Source: Planctomycetota bacterium (GTDB taxonomy: Bacteria > Planctomycetota > Planctomycetia > Pirellulales > Pirellulaceae). From it: a DNA stretch of 21,732 nucleotides. Each line of letters starts with the position of its first letter. Within the stretch, counting starts at the first letter, position 1. Below, in pieces: positions 1-7,965 of this stretch. The stretch spans positions 1 to 21,732 of the forward strand of contig JAJDEH010000011.1 in NCBI GenBank assembly GCA_029259935.1, in the 5' to 3' direction. The position numbers and the translations under genes are program-made. A model generated the notes under the pieces. That model did not search any database. It was not told the origin of the DNA and saw only the letters and a program-made list of their open reading frames with translations.

Positions 1-2
1 AC

Positions 3-848
3 CCCCCTGCCCTGCCCCGCTTGCCGGCCCGAGCCGCGGAAAGCCACAAGGGCGACTTCGGACGAGCGCTGCTGATTGGCGGTTCGCGCGGAATGGCGGG
101 CGCGATTTCGCTCGCGTCCATGGCAGCGCTTCGCGGCGGCGCGGGATTGGTAACGGCCGCCGTGCCCGACTGTTGTTTAGAAACCGTCGCCGGACACGAG
201 CCGTCTTACATGACGCATCCCTTGCCGTGCGATGAAGACGGACGAATCTCGCAGGCGGCCAAGGAAGTCCTTGAGAGACTGTGCGACTCGGCCACATGTG
301 TCGCTTGCGGCCCCGGAATTGGGCGGTCGAAAGAACTGGCCGAACTCGTAACCTCGATGTTCGGGAACATTTCCAAGCCCATGGTGCTGGATGCGGATGC
401 ACTGCTTGCGCTGGCCCAGCACCGCGACCTATGGTCGCAGCATCCGGGGCCCCGCATTCTGACGCCGCATCCGGGCGAGTTTCGGCGGCTGTTGGACGAA
501 GAATGCACCGAGCGCGAGCAGCTTGAATTACACGCCGTCGACCTCGCGGCCAAGACCAACACGGTGATTCTGCTCAAAGGACACCGCACGCTCATTACGG
601 ATGGCCACCGCGCGGTTCACAATACAACGGGCAATCCCGGCATGGCGACGGGCGGCTCGGGCGACGTGCTAACAGGTTTGATCACCGCGCTTGTCTGCCA
701 GGCAATGGCACCCTTCGATGCCGCGGTCCTGGGCGCTCATATGCACGGCCTTGCCGGCGACTTGGCCGCCGCTGAGTTGGGCCAAGTTTCGCTCATCGCC
801 GCGGACCTGGTTCGGTTTCTCCCTCGGGCCTTTGCGGCGATCACCTGA
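3..848 (+). CDS. nnrD: NAD(P)H-hydrate dehydratase, ADP/ATP-dependent type (5' end outside window)
   Basis: The protein is the C-terminal-type (YjeF_C, ribokinase fold) enzyme that dehydrates damaged NAD(P)H hydrate at the expense of ADP or ATP, a cytoplasmic metabolite-repair role. Counting from the TTG at 21, visible motifs are HKGDFG near residues 9-14 followed by GGSRGMAGA, VLDADAL at 122-128, LTPHPGEF at 147-154 and the signature NPGMATGGSGDVLTG at about 205-219, whose Asp215 is the expected catalytic residue. The reading frame is open to the left edge, and the codons before 21 (P-P-A-L-P-R) match the proline-rich lead-in usual for the family, so the true start is probably upstream. The N-terminal epimerase domain found in fused YjeF/Nnr proteins is not in the window, so it is unclear whether this is a stand-alone NnrD. 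It is followed after 143 bp by ribF. Confidence 0.93.
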   Translation, partial: PPALPRLPARAAESHKGDFGRALLIGGSRGMAGAISLASMAALRGGAGLVTAAVPDCCLETVAGHEPSYMTHPLPCDEDGRISQAAKEVLERLCDSATCVACGPGIGRSKELAELVTSMFGNISKPMVLDADALLALAQHRDLWSQHPGPRILTPHPGEFRRLLDEECTEREQLELHAVDLAAKTNTVILLKGHRTLITDGHRAVHNTTGNPGMATGGSGDVLTGLITALVCQAMAPFDAAVLGAHMHGLAGDLAAAELGQVSLIAADLVRFLPRAFAAIT

Positions 849-991
849 TTTCCGTGGGAACGCCGGCCGCTCCCCCTCGTTGAAAGTTGCTTCTGCCGCT
901 AGAGTAGAGGTTAGCCGGCGGATGAGGGACGCGCAAGCATGCGCCAGGCGAAAACTAGTAGGTGAAACGAGCTTTGTGGACGTAAGGCATC

Positions 992-1933
992 GTGGAGTTA
1001 GCTCGCAGCTTAGATGATCTGACCGAACGATTCCGCGGCGGTGCCGTGACGATCGGTAATTTCGACGGCGTTCACCGAGGCCACGCACGAATCGTGGAAC
1101 GCTTGCTCGACAAAGCGCGGAAAGTGGGAGGCCCGGCCGTGGTCTTCACATTTGACCCGCACCCGGTTCGAATCCTGCGGCCCGAGCTAGAGCCGCCCCC
1201 TTTAACCTGGACCGACCGCAAGGCGGAACTGCTGGCCGACCTGGGCGTCGATTCGATGCTCGCCTATCCGACGGATAAATCTTTGCTGGCGTTGTCGGCG
1301 GAAGAGTTTTTTCAACAGATTGTCCTTCAGCGCCTTGAGGCGCGGGCCATGATCGAGGGCCCGAACTTCTGCTTTGGCCGCGATCGAGCTGGCGACATCG
1401 ATTTGCTTAGCCGGTATTGCCGCGAGACCGACATCGAACTGGAGATTGCCGACCCACTGCTGTTAGGTGATGCCTATGTCTCTAGCAGCCGAGTTCGCCA
1501 GGCGATTCGCGCGGGTGACATCGCGGCGGCCAGCGACTTGCTAACGCGGCCTTATCGCATTCGCGGCATGGTAACGCACGGTGCCGGACGCGGCGCGAAT
1601 ATCGGATTTCCAACCGCCAACGTCCACGCCATAGACACCCTGATCCCGGCGGACGGAGTCTATGCCGGACGCGCGATGACGGAAAGCGGATCATGGCCGG
1701 CCGCCATCAACATTGGAACGAGCCCCACGTTTGGTGAGCAGATTCACAAAGTGGAAGTGCATCTGATCGGCTTCACGGGCTCGCTGTATGGACAACCGTT
1801 GGAGGTTGACTTTCTGAAGCGTCTCAGAGACATTCAACCGTTCAAGTCCAGCGAAGCATTGCAAGGCCAGCTTCAACGTGATGTCGAAGCTGCACGAAAG
1901 ATAACCGAGAAAACGGCGAGCCGGGAGTGTTAG
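992..1933 (+). CDS. ribF: Bifunctional riboflavin kinase / FMN adenylyltransferase
   Basis: This cytoplasmic enzyme makes FMN from riboflavin and then FAD from FMN. At 313 residues it has the usual length. The N-terminal FAD synthetase (nucleotidyltransferase) domain shows GNFDGVHRGH at 22-31, FTFDPHP at 52-58 and SSSRVR at 164-169. The C-terminal riboflavin kinase domain shows GRGANIGFPTAN at 199-210, with the PTAN nucleotide/Mg loop, NIGTSPTF at 240-247 and the VEVHL strand whose Glu255 is the likely catalytic base. The start is a GTG at 992 with a weak upstream AAGG; no better in-frame start precedes the conserved domain. It lies between nnrD and nrnA on the same strand. The FAD oxidase encoded at 18387-20069 would use its product, but the genes are far apart and no specific link is implied. 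Confidence 0.96.
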   Translation: MELARSLDDLTERFRGGAVTIGNFDGVHRGHARIVERLLDKARKVGGPAVVFTFDPHPVRILRPELEPPPLTWTDRKAELLADLGVDSMLAYPTDKSLLALSAEEFFQQIVLQRLEARAMIEGPNFCFGRDRAGDIDLLSRYCRETDIELEIADPLLLGDAYVSSSRVRQAIRAGDIAAASDLLTRPYRIRGMVTHGAGRGANIGFPTANVHAIDTLIPADGVYAGRAMTESGSWPAAINIGTSPTFGEQIHKVEVHLIGFTGSLYGQPLEVDFLKRLRDIQPFKSSEALQGQLQRDVEAARKITEKTASREC

Positions 1934-1997
1934 CTCCCCGGCGCTCGAAGCACGCGAGACTACCGTTCGCCCAGCCACGATTCCGAAGGAAAAGATA

Positions 1998-2981
1998 ATG
2001 TCCGTTGACTGGCCCGCTTTTGTCGAGATCATCAACTCTCACGAGAAGTTTGTGTTGACGAGTCACATTCGCCCCGATTGCGACGCGTTGGGCAGCGAAC
2101 TGGGCATGGCGCAGGTCCTTGATTCACTCGGCAAGGACGTGCTGGTCGTCAATGGACAAGAAACGCCGCCCAATTTGGCGTTCATCGATCCCACCGGTCG
2201 CATCAGAACAATCGGCCAGGACATCACGTTGGCCGACCTGAAGGATCGCGATGTGTTGATGGTGCTCGACACGAGCGCGTGGGCCCAGCTTGGTCCGATG
2301 GGCGATGTGCTGCGCGGATTGGAGGCCAAGAAGATCATCCTCGACCACCACGTGAGCGCGGATGATCTTGGTGCGGAATCGTTTAAGAACACCACGGCCG
2401 AAGCGACGGGGCGGCTGGTCGTGGAAGCCGCCGAACAACTGGGTGTGAAGCTGACCGCCGAGATCGCGATGCCCTTATTCGCCGCCATCGCCACGGACAC
2501 CGGCTGGTTCCGGTTTAACTCTACTACCAGCACGACCTATAGTATCGCGGCCCAACTGATCGATGCCGGCGCGAGCCCCACCGGGATCTTCGGCGATCTT
2601 TATGAACGAGATTCGCTGGGACGCATCAAACTGCGTGGCGAAGTGCTGGCCCGCATCGAAGTGGAACTGGACGGTACGTTGGCTCACACTTTCATTCTCA
2701 AGGACGACTTTCAAAGAACCGGCGCGCTGCCCAGCGACACCGAGGATCTGATCAATATGGCGCTGGGCATCGAAGGCACGCAGGTCGCCGTGATCTTGGT
2801 GGAACAACCGGCCGGAGGGTTCAAGATAAGTTTCCGCAGCCGTTGTGCCGTGGATTGCAGCGAAGTGGCCGAAAACTTCGGAGGTGGAGGGCACAAGGCG
2901 GCGGCCGGCGCGTTCGTCGAAGGCGAGTTTGACCAGGTGCAGCCGAAAGTGCTTGACGTTGTGCGCGCGGCCATGCAATAA
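1998..2981 (+). CDS. nrnA: DHH-family phosphoesterase, NrnA-like oligoribonuclease / pAp phosphatase
   Basis: Cytoplasmic DHH/DHHA1 phosphoesterase, expected to degrade very short RNA oligonucleotides and dephosphorylate 3'-phosphoadenosine 5'-phosphate. Metal-binding motifs are complete: SHIRPDCDALGS at 22-33 (His23, Asp27, Asp29), the LDTS aspartate at 91, the name-giving DHH at 116-118 and the DTG aspartate at 167. The C-terminal DHHA1 substrate-binding motif GGGGHKAAAGA is at 295-305. At 327 residues the length is normal. The ATG at 1998 has a good AAGGA ribosome-binding site a few bases upstream. In many bacteria nrnA lies near ribF (often with rbfA and truB); here the ribF-nrnA pair is kept without truB. 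Confidence is high for the family and moderate for which substrate dominates. Confidence 0.93.
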   Translation: MSVDWPAFVEIINSHEKFVLTSHIRPDCDALGSELGMAQVLDSLGKDVLVVNGQETPPNLAFIDPTGRIRTIGQDITLADLKDRDVLMVLDTSAWAQLGPMGDVLRGLEAKKIILDHHVSADDLGAESFKNTTAEATGRLVVEAAEQLGVKLTAEIAMPLFAAIATDTGWFRFNSTTSTTYSIAAQLIDAGASPTGIFGDLYERDSLGRIKLRGEVLARIEVELDGTLAHTFILKDDFQRTGALPSDTEDLINMALGIEGTQVAVILVEQPAGGFKISFRSRCAVDCSEVAENFGGGGHKAAAGAFVEGEFDQVQPKVLDVVRAAMQ

Positions 2982-3006
2982 TTTGTTTTGTTGGAGGTGA
3001 AATTCA

Positions 3007-3147
3007 GTGACGAGCCATTCGCCCTCAACGCCACTCCATGCTTCCGGCTATGCCGGCCCGCCTTTAATATCCCACCCTGTTACGAATTCACTCATTCGCT
3101 TACAACGGCAGTTGGTTCTTGTCTCTTACTTGGAGGAGCAACCATGA
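3007..3147 (+). CDS. Possible small ORF (46 codons) overlapping the Rieske start
   Basis: A GTG at 3007 is preceded by a strong Shine-Dalgarno-like GGAGGTGA (2993-3000, six bases of spacing). The frame stays open for 46 codons and ends in TGA at 3145-3147, overlapping the ATG of the Rieske gene (ATGA arrangement). That geometry is typical of translational coupling. The predicted peptide (MTSHSPSTPLHASGYAG... to ...SYLEEQP) has no recognised domain, no clear membrane segment and ordinary composition. An open run of this length can occur by chance in GC-rich DNA, and a small CCGGC/GCCGG hairpin (3044-3056) lies inside it. It could be a leader peptide, a lineage-specific small subunit or noise. 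Confidence 0.25.
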   Translation: MTSHSPSTPLHASGYAGPPLISHPVTNSLIRLQRQLVLVSYLEEQP

Positions 3148-3755
3148 CTGATTCCGCCGAAAAAGTTTCTTCGTCATCTGACGACACTTCACAAGACGGC
3201 CCGATCCGCCGTAACTTCCTAGTCGAATTCATGGCCATCGTCGTGGGAGCGATCACCGGGTTGTTTGGCCTGATGGCGGGGCTGCTGGTCTTCATCGACC
3301 CGCTGGTCCGCAAGAACAAAGTCCCCCTCGCCCATCGCGACGAAAGTTCGAGTAACGACGGTTTTGTTCCTGTCGCCACCTTGGCCGCCATTCCGCAAGA
3401 CGGATCGCCGGTCCGCTTTCCCGTCATCATGGATGTCGTCGACGCTTGGACCTTCTCGCCCGACCAGCCGGTCGGTGCCGTATGGATCCGGCGGATCAAG
3501 GGAGACGAACTCCTATGCTTTCACGCGACCTGCCCGCACGCGGGCTGTTCCGTGGCACTGCGTGAAGGAGTGTTCCACTGCCCATGCCATAACAGCGCCT
3601 TCGATATGGAGGGCAATAAAGTGGACGTCGCCGGTAAGAAGAACCCCAGTCCCCGTGAAATGGATCAACTGGAGTTCCGCATTGAAGACGGCAACATCAA
3701 GGTGAAGTTTGAAGATTACTATACCGGTATTCACGATAAGAAGCCGAAGCTATGA
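3144..3755 (+). CDS. Rieske [2Fe-2S] protein of a cytochrome bc-type quinol oxidoreductase
   Basis: Iron-sulphur subunit that passes electrons from quinol at the Qo site to the cytochrome c domain; membrane anchored with the cluster domain outside the cytoplasmic membrane. Of 203 residues, 22-54 form a single N-terminal anchor preceded by IRRNF, a twin-arginine feature consistent with Tat export of a folded cluster protein. Cluster motif 1 is C130-P-H132-A-G-C135 and motif 2 is C146-P-C148-H149-N-S, giving Cys/His ligands C130, H132, C146 and H149 and the stabilising disulphide C135-C148. The ATG at 3144 was chosen because TTGGAGGAG lies just upstream and it gives a normal N-terminus; an upstream in-frame TTG at 2988 would add an implausible 52-residue extension. 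Its stop overlaps the start of the cytochrome b gene by four bases. Confidence 0.95.
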   Translation: MTDSAEKVSSSSDDTSQDGPIRRNFLVEFMAIVVGAITGLFGLMAGLLVFIDPLVRKNKVPLAHRDESSSNDGFVPVATLAAIPQDGSPVRFPVIMDVVDAWTFSPDQPVGAVWIRRIKGDELLCFHATCPHAGCSVALREGVFHCPCHNSAFDMEGNKVDVAGKKNPSPREMDQLEFRIEDGNIKVKFEDYYTGIHDKKPKL

Positions 3756-5746
3756 ATCCATTCAAGTCCTTGGCGGATTGGTTTGACAACCGTACCGGCT
3801 ATCGCCAGCAACTAAGCGAAGCCCTTTACGAAAACATTCCCGGCGGTGCGCGATGGCGCTACGTCACCGGCAGCATGCTGGTGTTCGCCTTTGCCACCCA
3901 AATGATCACCGGCATCTTTCTGTGGATGGCGTACAGCCCCAGCAGCCAAACGGCGTGGGAGAGCGTCTACTACATTCAGAACGAAATGACGGGCGGTTGG
4001 CTGCTGCGCGGGATTCATCACTTCATGGCGCAGGCGATGATCGTCTTGTTGCCGATTCACATGTTGCAGGTGCTGATTGACAAGGCTTACAAAGCGCCGC
4101 GCGAAATCAATTACTGGCTGGGCGTGATTCTGATGCTGCTGGTGTTGGGGCTGGGCCTGACCGGCTATCTGCTGCCTTGGGATCAAAAGGGGTTTTGGGC
4201 CACGAAGGTGGCCACCAATCTCATGTCGTTGGCTCCAGGTGGCGAATACCTTCAAAAATTGGTCGTGGGCGGTTCGAATTATGGACACCACACCCTGACG
4301 CGTTTCTTTGCCATGCATGCCGGCGTCTTACCGGCGCTGATGATCTTTTTCCTGGTGCTGCATATCGCCATGTTTCGTAAACATGGAATCACGGCTCACA
4401 GCTCCGCCAAGCGTCCGGATCAGTTCTTCTGGCCGCATCAAATCCTCAAGGATGGCGTGGCATGTTTGCTGCTGCTGATCGTCGTCATGTTGGCGGTGAT
4501 CGGATTCGGCAACCTGGGCGGGCTGTTCACCGGGAACTTGCCGCCAACCGCGGAACTAGGCGCGGAAATGAGCGCTCCGGCGGAACCATCGGAAGAGTAT
4601 TCGGCCGCGCGGCCCGAATGGTACTTCTTGTTCCTATTCCAATTGCTTAAGAAATTCACATCGGAATTCCTCGGCGCGATTGTCATTCCGGGCTTGATCG
4701 TGGCGTTGCTGTTCGTGATGCCGCTCTTGGGACGTTGGAAAGTGGGACATGCCTTCAACTTGGCCGCCTTCGTCTTGCTTCTTGCAGGCGCGGGGTATCT
4801 GACATTCGAGGCGATGTATCAAGACAACTACTACAATTTGGTTGACAAACAACCCGAGGACGAAGCTGCCTACGAACGCTACAAAGCTTCCCGCGATTAC
4901 TTGCAGTCGTCCGACCTAGCGCATCGCGAATACGAACGCCTGAAGGAACTTATCGAATACAAAGGAATGGGCAAGGAAGGCGCGGCCGCGCTTGCGCGTC
5001 AAGATCCTGAGATCCAAGGTCCCCGGTTGTTCGTCAGGCATTGTGCCAGTTGCCACAGCTATCAAGGCCCCAACCCCGGCGACATCAACATTGCCGGCCC
5101 GGATCCGCCCAATGCGGGCGAAGATCCGAACGGAGCGCCTAATTTATATGGCTTTGGATCTCGTGACTGGCTGGCCGGTTTCTTCGACCCCGCAAAATTC
5201 GGGACCGCCGAGTACTTTGGCCACACCAAGCACGCTGGCGGCACGATGTCGGAAGTGGTGGCGGCGGTTGCCGATCTCGACGAGCCCGGTAAAAAGACTC
5301 TCCAGCAGATGATCGCGGCCCTATCGGCGGAGGCGAATCTACCCTATCAGGCCGAGCAAGAAGCCAAGGAGCAGACAGTCATCGCGCAGGGCCGCCAAGC
5401 CTTGGCGACGGACTTCCTCGGCTACGACGCATGCACCAGTTGCCATTCTTACCGCGATGAAGAAGTTGACGACACGGTTCCCAGTCTGACTGGATACGGA
5501 TCGTACGACTGGCTGCGCGGGTTCATCGCCAACCCGACGGCGCATTACGGAATGGAAGACGAAGATGACGATGGCAATCCGATCTGGCGTAATGACCGGA
5601 TGCCAGCCTTCGCCCCGCACCCGGACGACCCCAAGAAAAACCTGCTGCCCGATCACGACATAGACATGCTGGTTCGCTTCATCCGGCAAGACGACCTGCA
5701 TTTGAAGGCAAAGTCGGGGAGCCAGCATGCAGCGGAGCAGGAGTGA
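3752..5746 (+). CDS. Cytochrome b / subunit IV fused to two cytochrome c domains
   Basis: Integral-membrane core of the quinol:cytochrome c reductase, 664 residues. Residues about 35-210 are the four-helix b-haem bundle; haem ligands are H89/H103 and H189/H204. The second pair is 15 residues apart, the spacing of cytochrome b6 rather than mitochondrial-type cytochrome b. LPWDQKGFWA (141-150) is the Qo/cd region. Subunit IV follows in the same chain, with the PEWY quinol motif at 288-291 and three further helices up to about residue 355. After a charged linker come two c-type haem domains, C431-A-S-C-H435 and C561-T-S-C-H565, with Met499 and Met617 as candidate sixth ligands. The position corresponding to the cysteine that binds haem ci in b6 (YCLG) reads YVTG, so a covalent ci is not expected. 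The chain therefore supplies the role of cytochrome c1/f. The ATG overlaps the Rieske stop (ATGA). Confidence 0.95.
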   Translation: MNPFKSLADWFDNRTGYRQQLSEALYENIPGGARWRYVTGSMLVFAFATQMITGIFLWMAYSPSSQTAWESVYYIQNEMTGGWLLRGIHHFMAQAMIVLLPIHMLQVLIDKAYKAPREINYWLGVILMLLVLGLGLTGYLLPWDQKGFWATKVATNLMSLAPGGEYLQKLVVGGSNYGHHTLTRFFAMHAGVLPALMIFFLVLHIAMFRKHGITAHSSAKRPDQFFWPHQILKDGVACLLLLIVVMLAVIGFGNLGGLFTGNLPPTAELGAEMSAPAEPSEEYSAARPEWYFLFLFQLLKKFTSEFLGAIVIPGLIVALLFVMPLLGRWKVGHAFNLAAFVLLLAGAGYLTFEAMYQDNYYNLVDKQPEDEAAYERYKASRDYLQSSDLAHREYERLKELIEYKGMGKEGAAALARQDPEIQGPRLFVRHCASCHSYQGPNPGDINIAGPDPPNAGEDPNGAPNLYGFGSRDWLAGFFDPAKFGTAEYFGHTKHAGGTMSEVVAAVADLDEPGKKTLQQMIAALSAEANLPYQAEQEAKEQTVIAQGRQALATDFLGYDACTSCHSYRDEEVDDTVPSLTGYGSYDWLRGFIANPTAHYGMEDEDDDGNPIWRNDRMPAFAPHPDDPKKNLLPDHDIDMLVRFIRQDDLHLKAKSGSQHAAEQE

Positions 5747-5912
5747 TTCCTCCAAAACCCCTTAAACACCCCATTTTAACCAGCAAACTTGGCGTGATTC
5801 GGACAACCCGGAGAATCGTTACAGTTTAACACGGCTCCCGCCGATCAATCTGGATAACGGCTCCTGCGCGTGCCGGTTCGGATCGATTGTCACTCACAAT
5901 GAGTTTTGCGGG

Positions 5913-6773
5913 ATGTGGTGTTCTGACTGCCAGCAAGATGTTCCTGGGGTCGCGTCCAACGACGATGACGGGCGCATCTGCTGCGCGCGATGCGCCGGGT
6001 CAATATCTTCCGGCATTGGGCCCTTGCCAGAAAAAACGCCCGCCGAGGTCGACAGCGATGAAGCTGTCGCGGTATCCGATAGCTTGGCGGAAGAACCGGA
6101 ACCGGCGGAAGCAGCCGGCGTGAACCAACCGCCAACGGTGATCAACGATTGGCAATTTGAAGAAGAACTTCAAGCCGTGGATCGCTTGCTGCGATCGTTG
6201 CGGTCGGCGGGTGTCATCACGGGAACCACCGAAGCGGTCAGCGAACGACTGGCGGCGGTCGACGCGGCCCACGCGACCGCGCCCGAATGGCACTTGCCCA
6301 CGGCGCGGAGCCCCAAAAAACCACCGTCCAACTCGGCGTCCGATTCCAAGCAGAAAAAAAGCCGCGGCCCGATCCATGGACTGATCACTTGGACGCTTCT
6401 GTCGCTGGGAACCATGACGTTTGTTTGTGGTGCCGTGCTATTGGGCTGGGCTTACGCTGCTTCGCGCGATCAACTGTGGAGCATCGGCATGCCGCTCACG
6501 CTCGGCGGACAGGCGCTACTACTGATCAGTCTGCTGTTTCAACTGGAAAACCTGTGGAGCAGCAACCGCGAGACGTCGTCGACACTGGGCGACCTTGATG
6601 AACAACTTAGTGAATTGCGTCATGCCACCGGCATGCTCAGCACGACGCATAGCGCTCACGCGCAGTCCTTTTATGCCCACATGGCATCCGGGGCCAATTC
6701 GGAAATGCTGTTGGCCGACCTGAAAGGCCAACTGGACATGCTGACCACGAAGATCGCCAGCGAACGCCGCTAG
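5913..6773 (+). CDS. Zinc-ribbon membrane protein of unknown function
   Basis: I do not recognise a named family. The 286-residue protein opens with a putative zinc ribbon: CxxC at residues 3-6 and CxxC at 24-27. An acidic, Pro/Ala-rich stretch follows (about 35-75), then a helical segment about 78-118, and a low-complexity basic linker around 130-150 rich in Ser, Pro and Lys. Two transmembrane helices lie at about 155-180 and 190-210, and a C-terminal helix (about 220-283) may form a coiled coil. The layout suggests an inner-membrane protein with cytoplasmic ends. The ATG at 5913 puts the zinc ribbon at the very N-terminus; no strong ribosome-binding site is visible. The 166 bp upstream, after the cytochrome gene, contain nothing convincing beyond two copies of ACGGCTCC. 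Calling it a gene is fairly safe because codon use and domain layout are coherent. Confidence 0.8.
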   Translation: MWCSDCQQDVPGVASNDDDGRICCARCAGSISSGIGPLPEKTPAEVDSDEAVAVSDSLAEEPEPAEAAGVNQPPTVINDWQFEEELQAVDRLLRSLRSAGVITGTTEAVSERLAAVDAAHATAPEWHLPTARSPKKPPSNSASDSKQKKSRGPIHGLITWTLLSLGTMTFVCGAVLLGWAYAASRDQLWSIGMPLTLGGQALLLISLLFQLENLWSSNRETSSTLGDLDEQLSELRHATGMLSTTHSAHAQSFYAHMASGANSEMLLADLKGQLDMLTTKIASERR

Positions 6774-6791
6774 TGGAATGGAAGATGTCGC

Positions 6792-6821
6792 GTAGGTCAG
6801 TTGCGCCGAAAACTGACCTAC
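6792..6821 (+). terminator. Hairpin after the zinc-ribbon gene, terminator-like
   Basis: A perfect 11-bp inverted repeat, GTAGGTCAGTT (6792-6802) and AACTGACCTAC (6811-6821), surrounds an 8-base loop and begins 19 bases after the stop of the preceding gene. There is no U-tract after it, so it is not a classical intrinsic terminator. It may stabilise a 3' end, help Rho-type termination or be a dispersed intergenic repeat unit. Confidence 0.45.
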
Positions 6822-6989
6822 CATCCGGTATGGCAATGCCATTCAAGGCATCTCTGCCTTCTCGCGACTTGGTGGCAGGCGTTTGTTCTTCACCCGCACA
6901 AGCACTAAGCTGGTGAGTGAGAATTCGAAACCCACGATGTATCATGGAGTGGCCATGTTTCCCCGCAATCTCCATTCAAAGCCGACATC

Positions 6990-7880
6990 ATGAACGCCGA
7001 CAGACAACCGTACCAAGTGCTTGCCAACGGGCATACAAATGCTGCTTACTCAGCCGACTACTCTCCAGACGGCAAAAGGCTGGCCAGTGGCGGGCTCGAT
7101 CATGCGCTGAAGATTTGGAACCTAGCCACCAAGGAGGCGATTACGGTCGCCGAAGCCCACGGCGACGGCGTGGCTTGCGTTGAGTACTCTCCGACGGGAA
7201 AGTACATCCTCACGGCGGGCCTGGATCAATCCGTGAAACTGTGGGACGGCCAGTCGGGTGCCGCGCAGGCGAATCTAACCGGTCACGGAAATTACGTGGT
7301 GACCGCGGCCTTTGCCCCGGATGAAAAGCGATTCGCGAGCGGCGGATACGACAACAACGTGCGCGTGTGGCAGCAAGGTGGGCAGGTCGCCGTGCTGAGC
7401 GGCCATGGTGATGTCGTCCAGGGCGTGGATTGGACGGCGGACGGCAGCCAGATCGTTTCGTGCAGCAAGAACGGTGTGATCTGTGTTTGGGATGCGGTCG
7501 CCTTGAAAGAAGTTTCACGTCTTTCAGGTCACGAAGGCTCCGTGGAAGCCGTGCGCTGCTCGCCGGATGCGAGCCGAATCGCTACCGCGGGCGGTGATGG
7601 CGCGGTGATTCTGTGGGATCAAAAAACGGGGAAACTCGAGCACCGGTTGCGCGGCCATGAAGGTTACGTCAAAGCCGTGGCTTTTTCCGCGGATGGCCGG
7701 CGGATGGCGTCGGCGGGATTCGATCAAGTGATCCGAATCTGGAATCTGAACGAATACGCCGTGCTGCAAGAATTGCGTGGTCACAAGAACACGGTCTACT
7801 CGGTCGGATTCTCACCAGACGGCAAGCAGTTGGCGTCCGCCAGCTTTGATCGCCAGGTGATCCTGTGGGACTTGGAGTAG
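6990..7880 (+). CDS. Stand-alone seven-blade WD40 beta-propeller protein
   Basis: The 296-residue protein consists almost entirely of seven WD40 repeats, each with a GH dipeptide (AH in the second), a SPDGK-like turn, a structural Asp and a terminal WD/WN-type dipeptide. Repeats begin near NGHTNAAYS, EAHGDGVAC, TGHGNYVVT, SGHGDVVQG, SGHEGSVEA, RGHEGYVKA and RGHKNTVYS, so one closed propeller is predicted. No signal peptide, membrane segment or enzymatic domain is visible; it is probably a cytoplasmic protein-interaction scaffold. Repeat 4 is the most diverged (CSKNGVICVWD, lacking the usual Asp). The ATG at 6990 lies directly before the first blade. Planctomycetes encode many WD40 proteins, often next to or fused to kinases; here a kinase lies two genes away but on the opposite strand, so a functional link is only possible. 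Partner unknown. Confidence 0.9.
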   Translation: MNADRQPYQVLANGHTNAAYSADYSPDGKRLASGGLDHALKIWNLATKEAITVAEAHGDGVACVEYSPTGKYILTAGLDQSVKLWDGQSGAAQANLTGHGNYVVTAAFAPDEKRFASGGYDNNVRVWQQGGQVAVLSGHGDVVQGVDWTADGSQIVSCSKNGVICVWDAVALKEVSRLSGHEGSVEAVRCSPDASRIATAGGDGAVILWDQKTGKLEHRLRGHEGYVKAVAFSADGRRMASAGFDQVIRIWNLNEYAVLQELRGHKNTVYSVGFSPDGKQLASASFDRQVILWDLE

Positions 7881-7965
7881 CTCCAGCATTGCGGTAGCTT
7901 GCTTGTCAACGGAACGAAGCTCGTGCCCCGCGCCTTACCTCAGCCACTTTTCAAAAGGCAACCTG

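Noticed and set aside
880..910. Promoter TTGAAA ... TAGAGT/TAGAGG upstream of ribF
   Set aside because: Spacing is 14 or 19 bases and the -10 matches are poor, so it was not listed as a feature.
669..1088. Minus-strand open frame of 139 codons across the nnrD-ribF junction
   Set aside because: It covers two well-supported plus-strand genes, has no recognisable domain and is explained as an antisense shadow in GC-rich DNA.
3044..3056. CCGGC-TAT-GCCGG as terminator of nrnA
   Set aside because: The stem is only 5 bp, there is no U-tract, and it lies inside the possible small ORF.
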